Positions 1 to 10,223 of a stretch of DNA of 64,000 bases are shown one piece after another. The first letter of the stretch is position 1, and every line of letters starts with the position of its first letter. The position numbers and the translations under genes were made by a program. The notes under the pieces were generated by a model. It was not told where the DNA came from, made no database searches, and was given only the letters and a program-made list of their open reading frames with translations. Origin of the DNA: Steromphala cineraria (Eukaryota; Mollusca; Gastropoda; Trochida; Trochidae); NCBI GenBank assembly GCA_916613615.1, contig OU744724.1, positions 27,638,171-27,702,170 on the forward strand, given 5' to 3'.

Positions 1-762
1 ACATTCCAGGTTCAAATCCCGCTAAATACTTAACCAAACTTTTGTAACCTAATGTGCATGATCTAATTTCAATATGTAAATTAGCCTCTTTCTAACCATT
101 GTATATCACATGACACATCTAAAAAGCACATGGTTTAAAACCACCCTGATCAGAGCAGATCAGGACGCCGTGACAGCAACACCCCACTGCACCTCATATG
201 TATAGCAAGGAACAAATGTAAGTTGAACTTTCTCATTCAAATCATCTTTATTATTCTGATTATAAATGTATCTGCAAGAAAATAATTGTTAATGTTGTAT
301 TTTAATGCAGTAAAGCAGTAACTTATTGCATATTTATAAAACATTGCTAAGGTAATTCTATCATTATCTTTTTACCTGAAGGTAATCAAAATGGATTTAT
401 AATACATTCATGTATTAATGCTAACGTTTATATGCGCATTAATAGTCGAATATTATGCAATGTCTTTTTATTGCATTGTAGTTTTTTGAGCCACATCCAA
501 TCGCATTCAACTGTATTGAAACGTTTTGAACTGCATCAACTCTAACACTTCTGTATATCATCTATTCAACCTAACCATCTTTGAATCATCCCAACGCATC
601 TTAACGCATCCAAACGCATCCCTGACGGTTCGAACCCTTCAACGGTCAAATAGTTCAAGTTCGACGTCAACAAAAGCCAAATAAATGTCTATACTGATGA
701 ATTGTAATAAACTATCATAAAACCTTGATGTGAGTGTCGGAATCTTTGTTCTTGGATCTACA
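1..762 (+). repeat. 5' LTR of the BEL/Pao element (left end outside window)
   Basis: Matches 5304-6076 almost base for base, with a handful of substitutions and at least three indels: 11 extra bases in the 3' copy near 5500, about ten extra near 5800, and about ten extra in the 5' copy near 615. It ends in TCTACA, i.e. with the CA expected of an LTR end. Two AATAAA polyadenylation signals lie at 680-685 and 706-711. The stretch 480-640 is built from loose repeats of CGCATC/CGCATT-like words. No clear tRNA primer-binding site is visible right after 762. Confidence 0.9.
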
Positions 763-1011
763 TTTGTTCCCAAAAAAAGTGCAGACATTGAGGTAGTATG
801 GTGTTTATTGTTCTAACGTATCACTCATGGTGGTCTACTTGTATCTCAATGCTTTCAACGTATGTAGTGTGAAAAAGGCATATGGGTGTATGTTTATCAT
901 TTATTACACTTCATCAGTTCGAGTGACATTTGCTGTTCTAAATGACAACTTTCTACTTGTGAACTATTGTGGCATATTATTCTATTGACTTGTATCTTTA
1001 GTAAATGCAAG

Positions 1012-2882
1012 ATGGCTGAAGGTAACCTTACACTTTCTCCTCATAATGAGGGAGATAGCGGCCATGATGAACTTAACATTTCTCAACGTATCCAACGTCT
1101 GAGAACTCGCACAGAAAAGGTTAAAAGTGAACATTTACGTTTGTTAAGAAACAAGACTATTGGTGCTCTTTTCAGCTTGACTTAGTGCAAGAATAAGCTT
1201 GAATCTTTGATGGTTGAAAATGACAATTTGCATCTGGTGAAGTCATGTTTTCATAGTTTCACTGCTTTGTGTTCCAGTTATGAGACCTGTAATGAAATTT
1301 ATTCCAGTGCTCTTGAATCTGAGGAAGCTAGGATTGCAGCTGTCCAGCATGCTGAAACCAATATGAGTGGTATTGAGACTGTTCTGCTAACGCTGAGAGA
1401 TGGATTCAAAATGTTGAACGTGAGTTATTTGAGCAAGTACTTTCTCAATCTCGTTATGATTCAGCAATGGATAACAAATCACAAATATCAAATAAATCTA
1501 ACGCTTCTCATGCCAGTTCTTCTCAATCTTCACGTACAAAGGAAAAAGCTAAACTCGCTGAACTTCTTACTGAAAGAGCAATGTTTCAGACACAATCAAA
1601 GATTAATGAGTTGCAGCTTGACATTGACATTGCAAAAGCTACAGCAAGACAGAAGGCCTCAGATCACGGTGAGAACTTTCATTTTGTACCTCGTGATGTA
1701 AAGCATGAGGATAGCTTTGATAACACTGCTCAATCACATGTTAAGTTTGAACATCCTTTGAATCCAAATGCAACTGCGTATCAATCTGTTTCAAATGACT
1801 ATCAACCTGGTGATACATTCATTCCTCGTAATGCCTCAAATGGTGAAAATTTGCCTAATCTTCATTATCCATTTTCAATTTCAAATCATCAATTTCTTGA
1901 AACACAGCATCAAATGGCGAATGCTATGTTTCTACCTCAACCCAAAGTCCCCAAATTTAGAGGAGATCCAACGGAGTTTGCAGCGTTCATGATGGCATTT
2001 GATTCTCGTATCGTTCCGCACACGGACAATGATGCTGACAGGCTTTATTACTTAGATCAACAGTTGCAAGGTGAGCCCAAAGACTTAATTTCTGGATATT
2101 TATACATGAATGTGGCTTCTGGGTATCAGAGCGCAAGGCATCTTTTGATACAAGAATATGGCGATCCAAACAAAGTATCCACTGCATATCTAAATAGGAT
2201 TCTTTCTTGGCCTGTGTTGAAAAACGATGATTTTGTCGGACTCAAACAGTTCAGCTTCTATCTCAGAAAATGCTATTATGTCATGCAGAGTATGTCAAGT
2301 TTGTTGGTTCTCAATCATTCTCCTCATTTGCAATGTATTGTGTTGAAGCTTCCACAGCATCTCCAGAACAAATGGAGGGATCGTGTCACAGCTTTTACTT
2401 TGAATGGACAGGGTTTCATCGGGTTCAAGGATCTGGTAGACTTCATCGACTTTGCTGCAAAGTCTGCAAACGAACCAACCTACGGCAAACAGGCTTTGAC
2501 TTATTGCCAGAATAATCAACAGCCAAGAGGCAACAGCTTCAGCAGAGGTAAACAGTTGGCAACAAAACCGCAATCAACTAGTTTTGTCACACAAGTTGGA
2601 AACAACGATTCTAGGGGTAAGAGTAGCACTTCATCTTGTTTCTACTGCAAGCAGTCTCACTACCTTGACGAATGTAAGTCATTCAAACAGAAATCACTCT
2701 CACAACGTGACTTTTTGAAATCTTGTAACCGTTGTTTTGCTTGCTACCAACTGGGTTATTCTTCAAAAGGATGCTTGAGGAAAAGGATATGTAAGATTTG
2801 CAGTAAACGTCATCCAACAGCAATGCATGATAGCAACTTTAGTTCAACAAGGCAATCTATTGACAACGTGAATGACACTGGT
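1012..2882 (+). pseudogene. gag: BEL/Pao gag (DUF1759-like capsid region and zinc knuckles), broken
   Basis: Gag would package the element RNA into cytoplasmic particles. The start at 1012 (ATGGCTGAAGG after AAG) is the best-placed ATG. The frame is interrupted by TAG at 1183-1185 and then changes frame near 1383; after that it is open from about 1383 to a TAA at 2883-2885. Counted from the ATG at 1467: a probable coiled coil at residues 24-65, a low-complexity linker, the DUF1759-like domain starting at VPKFRGDP (about 161), and at about 390-455 cysteine clusters of the forms CxYC, CFAC and CKIC followed by HPTAMH. The middle knuckle has LGYSS where the family normally has a His (LGH), so it is probably damaged. 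Gag and pol share one frame across the TAA. Confidence 0.85.
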
Positions 2883-2885
2883 TAA

Positions 2886-5164
2886 GTTCGTTTTCAGTCG
2901 AAAGTTGGGAATGACAGTACCTGTTGTAATGCATCTAAATCTAATTGTGTTGAAACTGTTTTCCAGCCAATTCTTCCAGTGAAAGTGAAGTTGAATGACA
3001 GCAGCAAGTCTATCACCACCTATGCAATGTTGGACAACGGAAGTACCGGATGTTTCATTTCTGAGGATCTTGTTAGTCAGCTTGATGCCACCTCTACTCC
3101 AGTAACATTGAAGCTTCAGACGATGAATGAAGTCTGTGCAGAGGGCGGTTTCAACTTGACCAAGTTTACTTGTAACAGTAAAGAAGTTTTGTCCTCTATT
3201 CCCCCAGAACATTGTTCAAAGGATATTCAGACTATTGATCGGAGCTATGATGATATTCCAATGGAACGGGCGCTTGGAATGCAGTGGCATATAATGACAG
3301 ATTGTTTCAAATTTTCAGTTGATCTTTCACAGAAACCAGCAACAAGGAGAGGAATTCTGTCGACAATGTCTTCTTTGTACGACCCACTAGGACTTGTTTC
3401 TCCGGTCTTGCTACCAGCAAAGAAGATTCTTCAGAACCTCTGTATGGATAAATCTCTTGGCTGGGATGATGACGTCGACGTTGGATACAAGCAAGCATGG
3501 GATCTGTGGCTTTCTGAATTGGAAGCTCTTAAAGGTTTGTCAGTTAAACGCTGTCTGAAGCCAGCAGGGTTTGGAAATGTTGTTTCAAGTCAGTTGCACA
3601 TCTTCTCTGATGCCAGTGTTTCAGGCTATGGATGCTCAGCGTATCTACGTCTCTGTGATGACAGGGAGAACATTCACACTTCTTTACTGATGGGAAAAGC
3701 AAGGCTTGCTCCAGTCAAAACCCTGACTATCTCCAGACTTGAACTCACCGCAGCGGCAACAGGAGTTAAAATTGGTCAGTTTCTGCTCAAAGAAATAGGT
3801 ATTGATATTGACAGTGTCACATATTATTCAGACTCTACAACAGTCCTGCACTATATTTGCAATGATCGCAACATATATCCAATCTTTGTGACTAACAGAG
3901 TGAAAATGATCAGAGATTATTCTTCTCCCCAGCAATGGAAGTACATAGATTCCAAAAGCAATCCAGCAGATATTGCTTCACGTGGATCAAGTTGCAAGCA
4001 GTTTCTGAAATCGGCAACTTGGTTTGATGAACCAGATTTTCTAAGAAAGAATGAAACTGAATGGCCAGTCTTTGAATGGGAAGAAAGTCAAGGATCTGTT
4101 GGAATGGTTAAGCCAGAAGTCGTTGATGTACCAGAAAACAACTCGGCTGAACGTCTCATCAACCACTATTCCTCCTGGTACCGCCTGAAGAAAGCAGTGG
4201 CAATCTATCACAGATTCTTCTTGTATCTACAGATCAAGTACAAGTCTCGTCAGAAAGTCAGCAGCTTGAAGAAACCGTTGACAGTTCACGAGCTTGATAT
4301 GGCTGAAAGCAGTATCGTCAGATTTGTTCAGCACATCTCCTACAAATCAGAGATTGCAGCTCTCACCAGTTCATCTTGTGAACGGGGCCGAGCGAATGTT
4401 TGTCTTCCAAAAAGCAGTCCACTCCAGAAGTTGAGTCCAATTCTTCTTGATTGCATGTTGTGTGTTGGAGGCCGTATATCCAGAGCTGAAATAGCAGACG
4501 ACATGAAGCATCCTCGCTTTCTGCCTCGTAAGTGCCACGTATCATCTCTGATTATCCAGGATATTCACCGCAGATTGAGTCATGCTGGTCGAAATCACGT
4601 GTTATCAGTTCTCAGAGAAAGGTACTGGATTACAAGTGGAAACTCTGCTGTCAGGTGTGTCTTGAACAAGTGTGTCACATGTAGAAGATTCAAGACGCCA
4701 ACCAGTGTGCAGCAGATGTCAGAGTTGCCAGCAAACAGGGTAAATCCAGACCACCTTTCACTTTCACTGGAGTTGATTTTTTCGGACCTCATGTTGTTAA
4801 AGAAGGCAGAAAATCTGTAAAACGTTCTGGTGCCCTCTTTACATGTCTTGTTAGCAGAGCTGTCCATCTAGAAACTGCCAATTCTCTTGATACAGACTCA
4901 TTTATCAATGCTTTGCGTAGGTTTATATCACGAAGAGGCCCAGTCAAACAAATCGTTTGTGACAAGGGTACTAATTTCACAAGTGGTGCTAAGGAGCTGA
5001 AACAGGCTTCAGATGATATGGATCAATCCAAACTCTCCTCATACTGACTTCAACAAGAAATTGAATGGAATTTCAATCCCCCATCTGCAAGCCACATGGG
5101 AGGCGTTTGGGAAAGAATGGTGAGGTCAGTCAGGAGCATTCTGAATTCAATGCTATATGAATGA
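2886..5164 (+). pseudogene. pol: BEL/Pao pol remnant: protease start, RNase H, integrase; reverse transcriptase core deleted
   Basis: Counted from the GTG at 2979, the protease active-site motif LDNGST is at residues 18-23, but by residue about 52 the protein has already jumped to EVCAEGGFNLTKF, which in BEL/Pao lies after the RT palm. The protease body and the RT with its YxDD motif are therefore lost by an in-frame deletion. RNase H follows with its acidic residues in FSDAS (D211), SRLEL (E255), YSDST (D285) and NPADIASRG (D331). The integrase zinc site shows H535, H540, C565 and C568. A frameshift near 4745 moves the integrase core to another frame (GVDFFGP, then CDKGTNF), TGA at 5045-5047 interrupts it, and the catalytic-E region GGVWERM is followed by TGA at 5162-5164. 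The integrase C-terminus is missing. Confidence 0.9.
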
Positions 5165-5251
5165 GTTTTGGTAATGGTTATCTGCACTAACAACGTTTAA
5201 AGTTAAATTTTTCATCATCTTTATCATCATTAAAATTACTACTTTATAACA

Positions 5252-5326
5252 GCTAACTCCGTCTAGTGGTTATGTCACTGGATTTCTAATTCATCATACA
5301 TTAACATTCCAGGTTCAAATCCCGCT
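5252..5326 (+). repeat. tRNA-like (SINE-head-like) segment at the start of the 3' LTR
   Basis: In 75 bases the order of a tRNA gene can be read: a box-A-like CCGTCTAGTGG, an anticodon-arm-like GGATTTCTAATTC that would place TCT in the anticodon position, and a box-B-like GGTTCAAATCC. The acceptor stem does not pair and the T stem has mismatches, so it is not a working tRNA gene. Its box B also lies at 9-19 of the window in the 5' LTR copy, so at least this half is part of the duplicated LTR. It may be an old tRNA-derived SINE caught in the LTR, or chance resemblance. Confidence 0.45.
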
Positions 5327-6076
5327 AAATACTTAACCAAACTTTTGTAACCTAATTTGCATGATCTAATTTCAATATGTAAATTAGCCTCTTTCTAACC
5401 ATTGTATATCACATGACACATCTAAAAAGCACATGGTTTAAAACCACCCTGATCAGAGCAGATCAGGACGCCATGACAGCAACACCCCACTGCACCTCAC
5501 TGTCTGTGAATATGTATAGCAAGGAACAAATGTAAGTTGAACTTTCTCATTCATATCATCTTTATTATTCTGATTATAAATGTATCTGCAAGAAAATAAT
5601 TGTTAATGTTGTATTTTAATGCAGTAAAGCAGTAACTTATTGCATATTTATAAAACATTGCTATGGTAATTCTATCATCATCTTTTTACCTGAAGGTAAT
5701 CAAAATGGATTTATAATACATTCATGTATTAATGCTAACGTTTATATGCGCATTAATAGTCGAATATTATGCAATGTCTCTTTATTGCATTGTAGTTTTT
5801 TTAACCGCATTGAGCCACATCCAATCGCATTCAACTGTATTGAAACGCTTTGAACTGCATCAACTCTAACACTTCTGTATATCATCTATTCAACCTAACC
5901 ATCTTTGAATCATCCCAACGCATCTTAACGCATCCCTGACGGTTCGAACCCTTCAACGGTCAAATAGTTCAAGTTCGACGTCAACAAAAGCCAAATAAAT
6001 GTCTATACTGATGAATTGTAATAAACTATCATAAAACCTTGATGTGAGTGTCAGAATCTTTGTTCTTGCATCTACA
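5304..6076 (+). repeat. 3' LTR of the BEL/Pao element (minimal extent)
   Basis: Direct repeat of 1-762, ending at the same TCTACA. The true left edge may lie further left, for example at TGTCAC (5273), the nearest plausible TG start; this cannot be settled because the 5' copy is truncated. Polyadenylation signals AATAAA are at 5994-5999 and 6020-6025. The stretch 5165-5251 between the integrase remnant and the LTR is AT-rich and shows no polypurine tract. Confidence 0.9.
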
Positions 6077-7786
6077 GTCTTCCTGTTGTCATATTGTTCC
6101 AGGAAATGATCACACTGCTTTGTCCATCAAGTTTCGTATTCTGAATGCTCTCGTTATTCGTTCAGCAATTGACACCTGCACTCCACCAGTAGTGATTTGA
6201 AAACTGATTTCAGTTACAGGAATGAAGTCTTTACCAACTGTATTGCTATCATTCATGAACATACTAAGCCAACGCAAGATTTTGACTTTGATTTTCAAGC
6301 GTCAACGTCATGCCTCGAAATAGTCAGCATGTGCTGACGCAGTGCCAAAATAATTACATTGGTGAGAGGAACCCAAGCATCCGTATATCCATTATCTTGT
6401 AAAGGGAGATGACTCGCCGTTTGACGCTTTATAGTGCATCCGCTGTCATGGAAGTATACCAAGTCTACAGCATGTGACCAATCTTGTACTCATATTTTTT
6501 AGCAAAGACGTTATCTTTTGATAGTAGCTGGTAACTTCAATTTCCAGCATACGTTGTTATCACAAAGAACAAATGTTATTTAGAGCATGTTTTCAATGCT
6601 TAACGGACATATATTATGACAATAAACAGTGCTGTATACAACACTTTCATGCGGATTTGTTTAGAAAGTTTTGACGAATGAAAGCAATATAAGTTCATTC
6701 AGTGCTTCTCCTCATTGCCTGTAGATCTAATATTACTAAGTGTTTTTTGAGTTCAAAGCGCTCCTATTTTTCAGACTATTTAAAAAAGACCCACATATAT
6801 AAGATATATTTTGGGGACGTTTCCTTTGTTCGATGTCCTTTCCTATGGCGATTATTATCATCCGATTCTTTCTAGTTCTGTTGCAAGTGATTTTTATGTT
6901 ATGAAAGCCACTTCACTCTCTTTAAGAGATGAGAGTATGATATTAATTCATTAATATTTAATAGATATTTCTTTCCTCCTCTGCCAGAGGAGATAGATTA
7001 AATTATCAAAGCTACCATAGTTAGGTGCATTGTGATATTGATGTACCAAAATGACCCCAGTGATTTTAATTATTTCAATCATTACTGTGCGTCATCATCC
7101 TTTTATTTCATACTACTGGTATAGGAACTCCATTGTGATTCCTATAAAACTTTCAGAATGAAAATTTTGATGAGTGATCTTGAATGATATTTAATGAAAT
7201 ATTCAAAATAAAACTACATTATGTTAACCAAAAAGAATGGGCTTCAGAATAATGAAAGTATTTGTGATTAAAACTTGATGGATATAGTTTTGATGAAATT
7301 TAATATCATATCAATCAATCTAACAATTCTTTACAGGCAAACTTAGTTACATTAGATAGCGACTGAAAGCATGTTTTTGTTTGTATTGGCATATTTAACA
7401 ACAAGCGTTCCAACTCAACCCATTGTACATTCAGATACGTGATTGTGACCTGCAATACAAACTGGCATTTAAACGAAATTCTTCCGAGAAATTCACTGAC
7501 TGACAATAGTATTTCTCTTTGGATATTATTTCATGGATATTCAAATAAAAAAGCAATTGAGTGGTCATACATGATACTTTTTTTCATTCAAAACCATTAC
7601 GTTTGATCAATGCAAAAAGCACACAATTGTATGGCGATTTGCATGGATACTTTTTTCAGTCCTGGTGTCTTGCTACTCAGTAGTACGACATTCATTATTT
7701 GAATTCTATACATTGGTTGAAGTTATTTAAGCATATCAATCTTAAAACCGGACTACTTTTTCGTGCAAGGTTGAATTCTGAGGTTT
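6077..7786. other. Non-coding stretch, no recognised feature
   Basis: AT-rich sequence right of the LTR element. The only ORF with any protein-like character is a 62-codon minus-strand frame at 6110-6298 (KIKVKILRWLS to MDKAV); I do not recognise it and see no convincing splice signals around it. Nothing else stands out. Confidence 0.6.
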
Positions 7787-7794
7787 GGGAATGA

Positions 7795-8100
7795 ACATTC
7801 TCTCCCCACAGAGGCAGACCAAGTCAAGAAATGTTGATACATTTTCTCCCCACAGAGGCAGATCAAGTCAAGAAATGTTGATACATTCTCTCCCCACAGA
7901 GGCAGACCAAGTCAAGAAATGTTGATACAGTCTCTCCCCACAGAGGCAGATCAAGTCAAGAAATGTTGATACAGACTCTGTTGTAATACGCCGAGTTTGT
8001 TGGATGAAATGTGAGACCACTGAATGGAGGCAATCAAATTTAGTTGTGCGACGCTGTTCCTTAATCATCTGATCTGATCTGCCTCTGTTGGGAGAGAATG
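7795..8100 (+). mobile_element. MITE family A, copy 1 (hAT-like by 8-bp target duplication)
   Basis: The element begins A-CATTCTCTCCCC and ends with the inverse GGGAGAGAATG. It is flanked by perfect 8-bp direct repeats GGGAATGA at 7787-7794 and 8101-8108. The inverted ends pair over roughly 26 bases. The left end has been amplified into four 44-bp units. It has no coding capacity; minus-strand frames across it are by-products. The 8-bp duplication suggests mobilisation by a hAT-like transposase, which is inference; the ends do not show the usual hAT CAG start. Confidence 0.85.
7796..7971 (+). repeat. Four 44-bp tandem units made from the MITE A terminal repeat
   Basis: Units start at 7796, 7840, 7884 and 7928 with an exact 44-bp period; the next sequence at 7972 (CAGACTCTG) leads into the element interior. 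Each unit holds CTCCCCACAGAGGCAG, then A(C/T)CAAGTCAAGAAATG and TTGATA. They differ only at single positions (CATT versus CAGT at the start, GACC versus GATC in the middle). There are no unique spacers, so this is not a CRISPR array. Confidence 0.95.
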
Positions 8101-8108
8101 GGGAATGA

Positions 8109-9414
8109 GATGAAGGCGGTGGATTTTCGAGGTCTCGTTCTCTGAAAACCGTTTGACCTAAAACTATAAAATGCCTATCTGGTTCACTAGAAATAAAATG
8201 CTTACCTAGATATATATATATAGTTAACAATCGAATATAATCAAACATGATACACATTGTTGAATCGAGTAATTACACAAATTTCGATTACATAGATGAA
8301 TAAATACACATTTTGGCTACTAAATGATGGCAAAAGCATTGTGATATCGACCACCCTGTCCATGAGAGAATCGTTGTCATACAAGGATATAACGTGCAAT
8401 AAGAGGTATGAATAATGAGATGATATTACATTAGAAAGCTAAACTATTCATTTAAAAAATGGACAGTCTACAGATTCAAAACTTGATTAAGACTTACGAA
8501 CTAATTTCCTGTTATGAAATCATTCTTGCCTAATGTTCCCCTCTTTTTATTATACAATGTCATGTATTTTGCTTTTACACAATAAAAGAACAATCTTTTA
8601 TTGATTCCATCGACTATTCTAAAACACGTTCGACCATTCTTTATTGTAATGAACTTGTCATGATATGCTAGTTAGAACATTTTTAATAAGCCTGTGTAAA
8701 AACATTCGATTTTTGTGTGATTACATGTAACTACGTACTGATTTTATTATACCCTGTTGCAGTTGCTTTTGAAACTGAATTATCACGCAAGGATACTTCT
8801 TTATCTTTTATTATAAATCATTTCATGTACATATAAATGGTATTCAATTTGTATTTATGATTTCCAAATGTTACTGACGCGACAACGTCTTCTAATAGGC
8901 CGCACAACTTGAAAATCGGGAAACTCAAAGTATTTCATCATGATTACAGCGTTTTTGTAACTTTCTTCCCACAGTCGATGGGATAAACATGGTATTAGTC
9001 ACGAGAGGACAGTTATCCTCCTTTTTCTCAGTACACCCAAACCTGTTATAAAGAAATAACAAAATAACATACGTTTATTTGATTTTCAACCAATGCAAGA
9101 AGGTATTTAAATGTATATAAATATTTGTTATCTTAGTAAGCAGGAAAGATTTAAATCATGTCGGCAATGTTGATTTCAAATATTAACATATATGTTGGAC
9201 TATATGTATTTCTACAGACGTACAAGGTCTATGTGTAAGTCATTTCTGGTTCGTTTATATGAAAAAAATCAATTATTTTTGTCCTTTGTTAAACCCTTGT
9301 CAGCATGTGAGAATGCAATACTGGTTAAATGAATAGGTTATCTTGAGAAAACTTTCGCTTTTGACAAACTCACTTCCTCGAAGATCTCATTTCTCACCGA
9401 GCGTTAATCGACGA
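8109..9414. other. Non-coding stretch holding a fragment of MITE A interior
   Basis: 8311-8372 (ATTTTGGCTACTAAATGATG, then GGCAAAAGCATTGTGATATC) matches the interior of MITE A copies 2 and 3 although it lies outside the target duplication of copy 1, so it is probably part of a separate broken copy. The rest is AT-rich with no gene or repeat that I recognise. Confidence 0.55.
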
Positions 9415-9770
9415 GATTCACAGTTGGGATATTGACAAATCACTTTGATTTCATCCATGAACAATAGCAACGCTCCATTCCTTCAACGATTCACATTATC
9501 TAAAAATCTTTATTGATCATTCATACTGAATTCACATTGCCATGAGACAGCATTTTATGTTTGGGTGAAAATCAATGTCTTTACAAAGAAAACACCTGAA
9601 AGCATGTTAATAAGGTCAAATAATTTTGGTTTTTAACTCTTCACCGTTAAAAGTGATTTTATTTTCTTTGAAAATCAAATGTGCATGAAACGAAGATGAA
9701 ATGAAGTAATTATCACAAGATTGATTCTTAATTTTTGAAAGAAGATGAAGCTTTGAATTTCTGCAGCTGT
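9415..9770 (-). repeat. Dispersed repeat R, copy 1 (inverted)
   Basis: Its reverse complement aligns by eye along its whole length to 11555-11880 and 19450-19810. The best-kept words, as read on this strand's complement, are CAATGTGAATTCAGTATGAA and AAGTGATTTGTCAATATCCC. It has no ORF and no obvious terminal inverted repeats, so its class is unknown. Confidence 0.75.
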
Positions 9771-9989
9771 TCATTGCATTTTGATGTAGAAATATGATTC
9801 GTAGTACCTGATCTTCATATAGCTATATGATATATTGCACTGTAGTGTCTTACAAGTGTCATCTTCCTCCTCAAAGATTAAAACGCCAGTCGCGGACCTT
9901 GTAAATCTACCCTTGCTGTCGACCCATGACCTTTTTTGTTTGCAAACAACGCCCTCTCCAGCAAAAATGTATTTCCTCTAGTTATCTCT

Positions 9990-10199
9990 CTTGCAACAAC
10001 CAATCAACGACGCTCATTTTGTGTCTGTATTGGTTGGCCTCGTTTAATGAAGTTTGTCAAATCTGTTAAAACAATTATTTTCACTGTCGTTTGCGATGGA
10101 CTGATTGACTAAATGTGATATTAAGTGAAATATGTCCATCTGCACTTTTCAGGCGCTACTCTCTCTTTACAATTATTCAGTAAGTCAAACGACGACACA
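9990..10199 (+). promoter_or_regulatory. Candidate promoter and 5' UTR with paired CCAAT boxes
   Basis: The stretch 9890-10220 is richer in CpG than its AT-rich surroundings. CCAAT lies at 10000-10004 and its inverse ATTGG at 10029-10033, 25 bases apart, as in NF-Y-bound promoters. A pyrimidine-rich CTACTCTCTCTTTAC follows at about 10155. This leads into ATGGCTGCCATGG at 10200. An alternative splice donor (GTAAGTC at 10180) lies inside the supposed UTR. This is a prediction from sequence pattern only. Confidence 0.35.
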
Positions 10200-10223
10200 A
10201 TGGCTGCCATGGGCTTTTTTTCG
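10200..10223 (+). CDS. Candidate first coding exon, ATG plus splice donor
   Basis: ATGGCTGCCATGG sits in a favourable context (ACACA before the ATG, G after) and reads MAAMGFFS before a strong donor GTAAGAAG at 10224. It follows the CCAAT-box region directly. Only eight codons can be read, so no product can be named, and I could not find the next exon. It could instead be a non-coding first exon or chance. Confidence 0.3.

Larger units (their letters stand above)
1..6076 (+). mobile_element. BEL/Pao-type LTR retrotransposon, internally deleted and decayed
   Basis: Two long direct repeats (1-762 and 5304-6076) enclose gag- and pol-like coding remnants in the order gag, aspartic protease, RNase H, zinc-binding integrase domain, integrase core, which is the order of BEL/Pao elements. 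Gag carries the CCHC-type cysteine clusters and the pol part carries the LDNGST protease start and the GGVWER integrase motif typical of this family. The reverse transcriptase core, most of the protease, the integrase C-terminus and a polypurine tract are absent. At least three in-frame stops and two frameshifts occur, so the copy cannot move by itself. The 5' LTR is cut by the window start, so the true left end and the target duplication cannot be seen. Confidence 0.93.

Noticed and set aside
5252..5326. Functional tRNA-Arg(TCT) gene
   Set aside because: The acceptor stem does not pair and the T stem has mismatches; kept only as a tRNA-like segment.
1..6076. Infectious retrovirus with an envelope gene
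   Set aside because: No envelope-like frame exists between integrase and the 3' LTR, and motifs are of BEL/Pao type.
6110..6298. 62-codon minus-strand frame next to the LTR element as a host exon
   Set aside because: Composition is plausible, but there is no recognisable family and no convincing acceptor or donor; left as unannotated.
7796..7971. CRISPR-like regular 44-bp repeats
   Set aside because: There are no unique spacers; the units are head-to-tail copies of a MITE end in animal DNA.
7868..8257. 129-codon minus-strand ORF
   Set aside because: It is produced by the tandem MITE A ends and their flank; the frame is not present in the other MITE copies.
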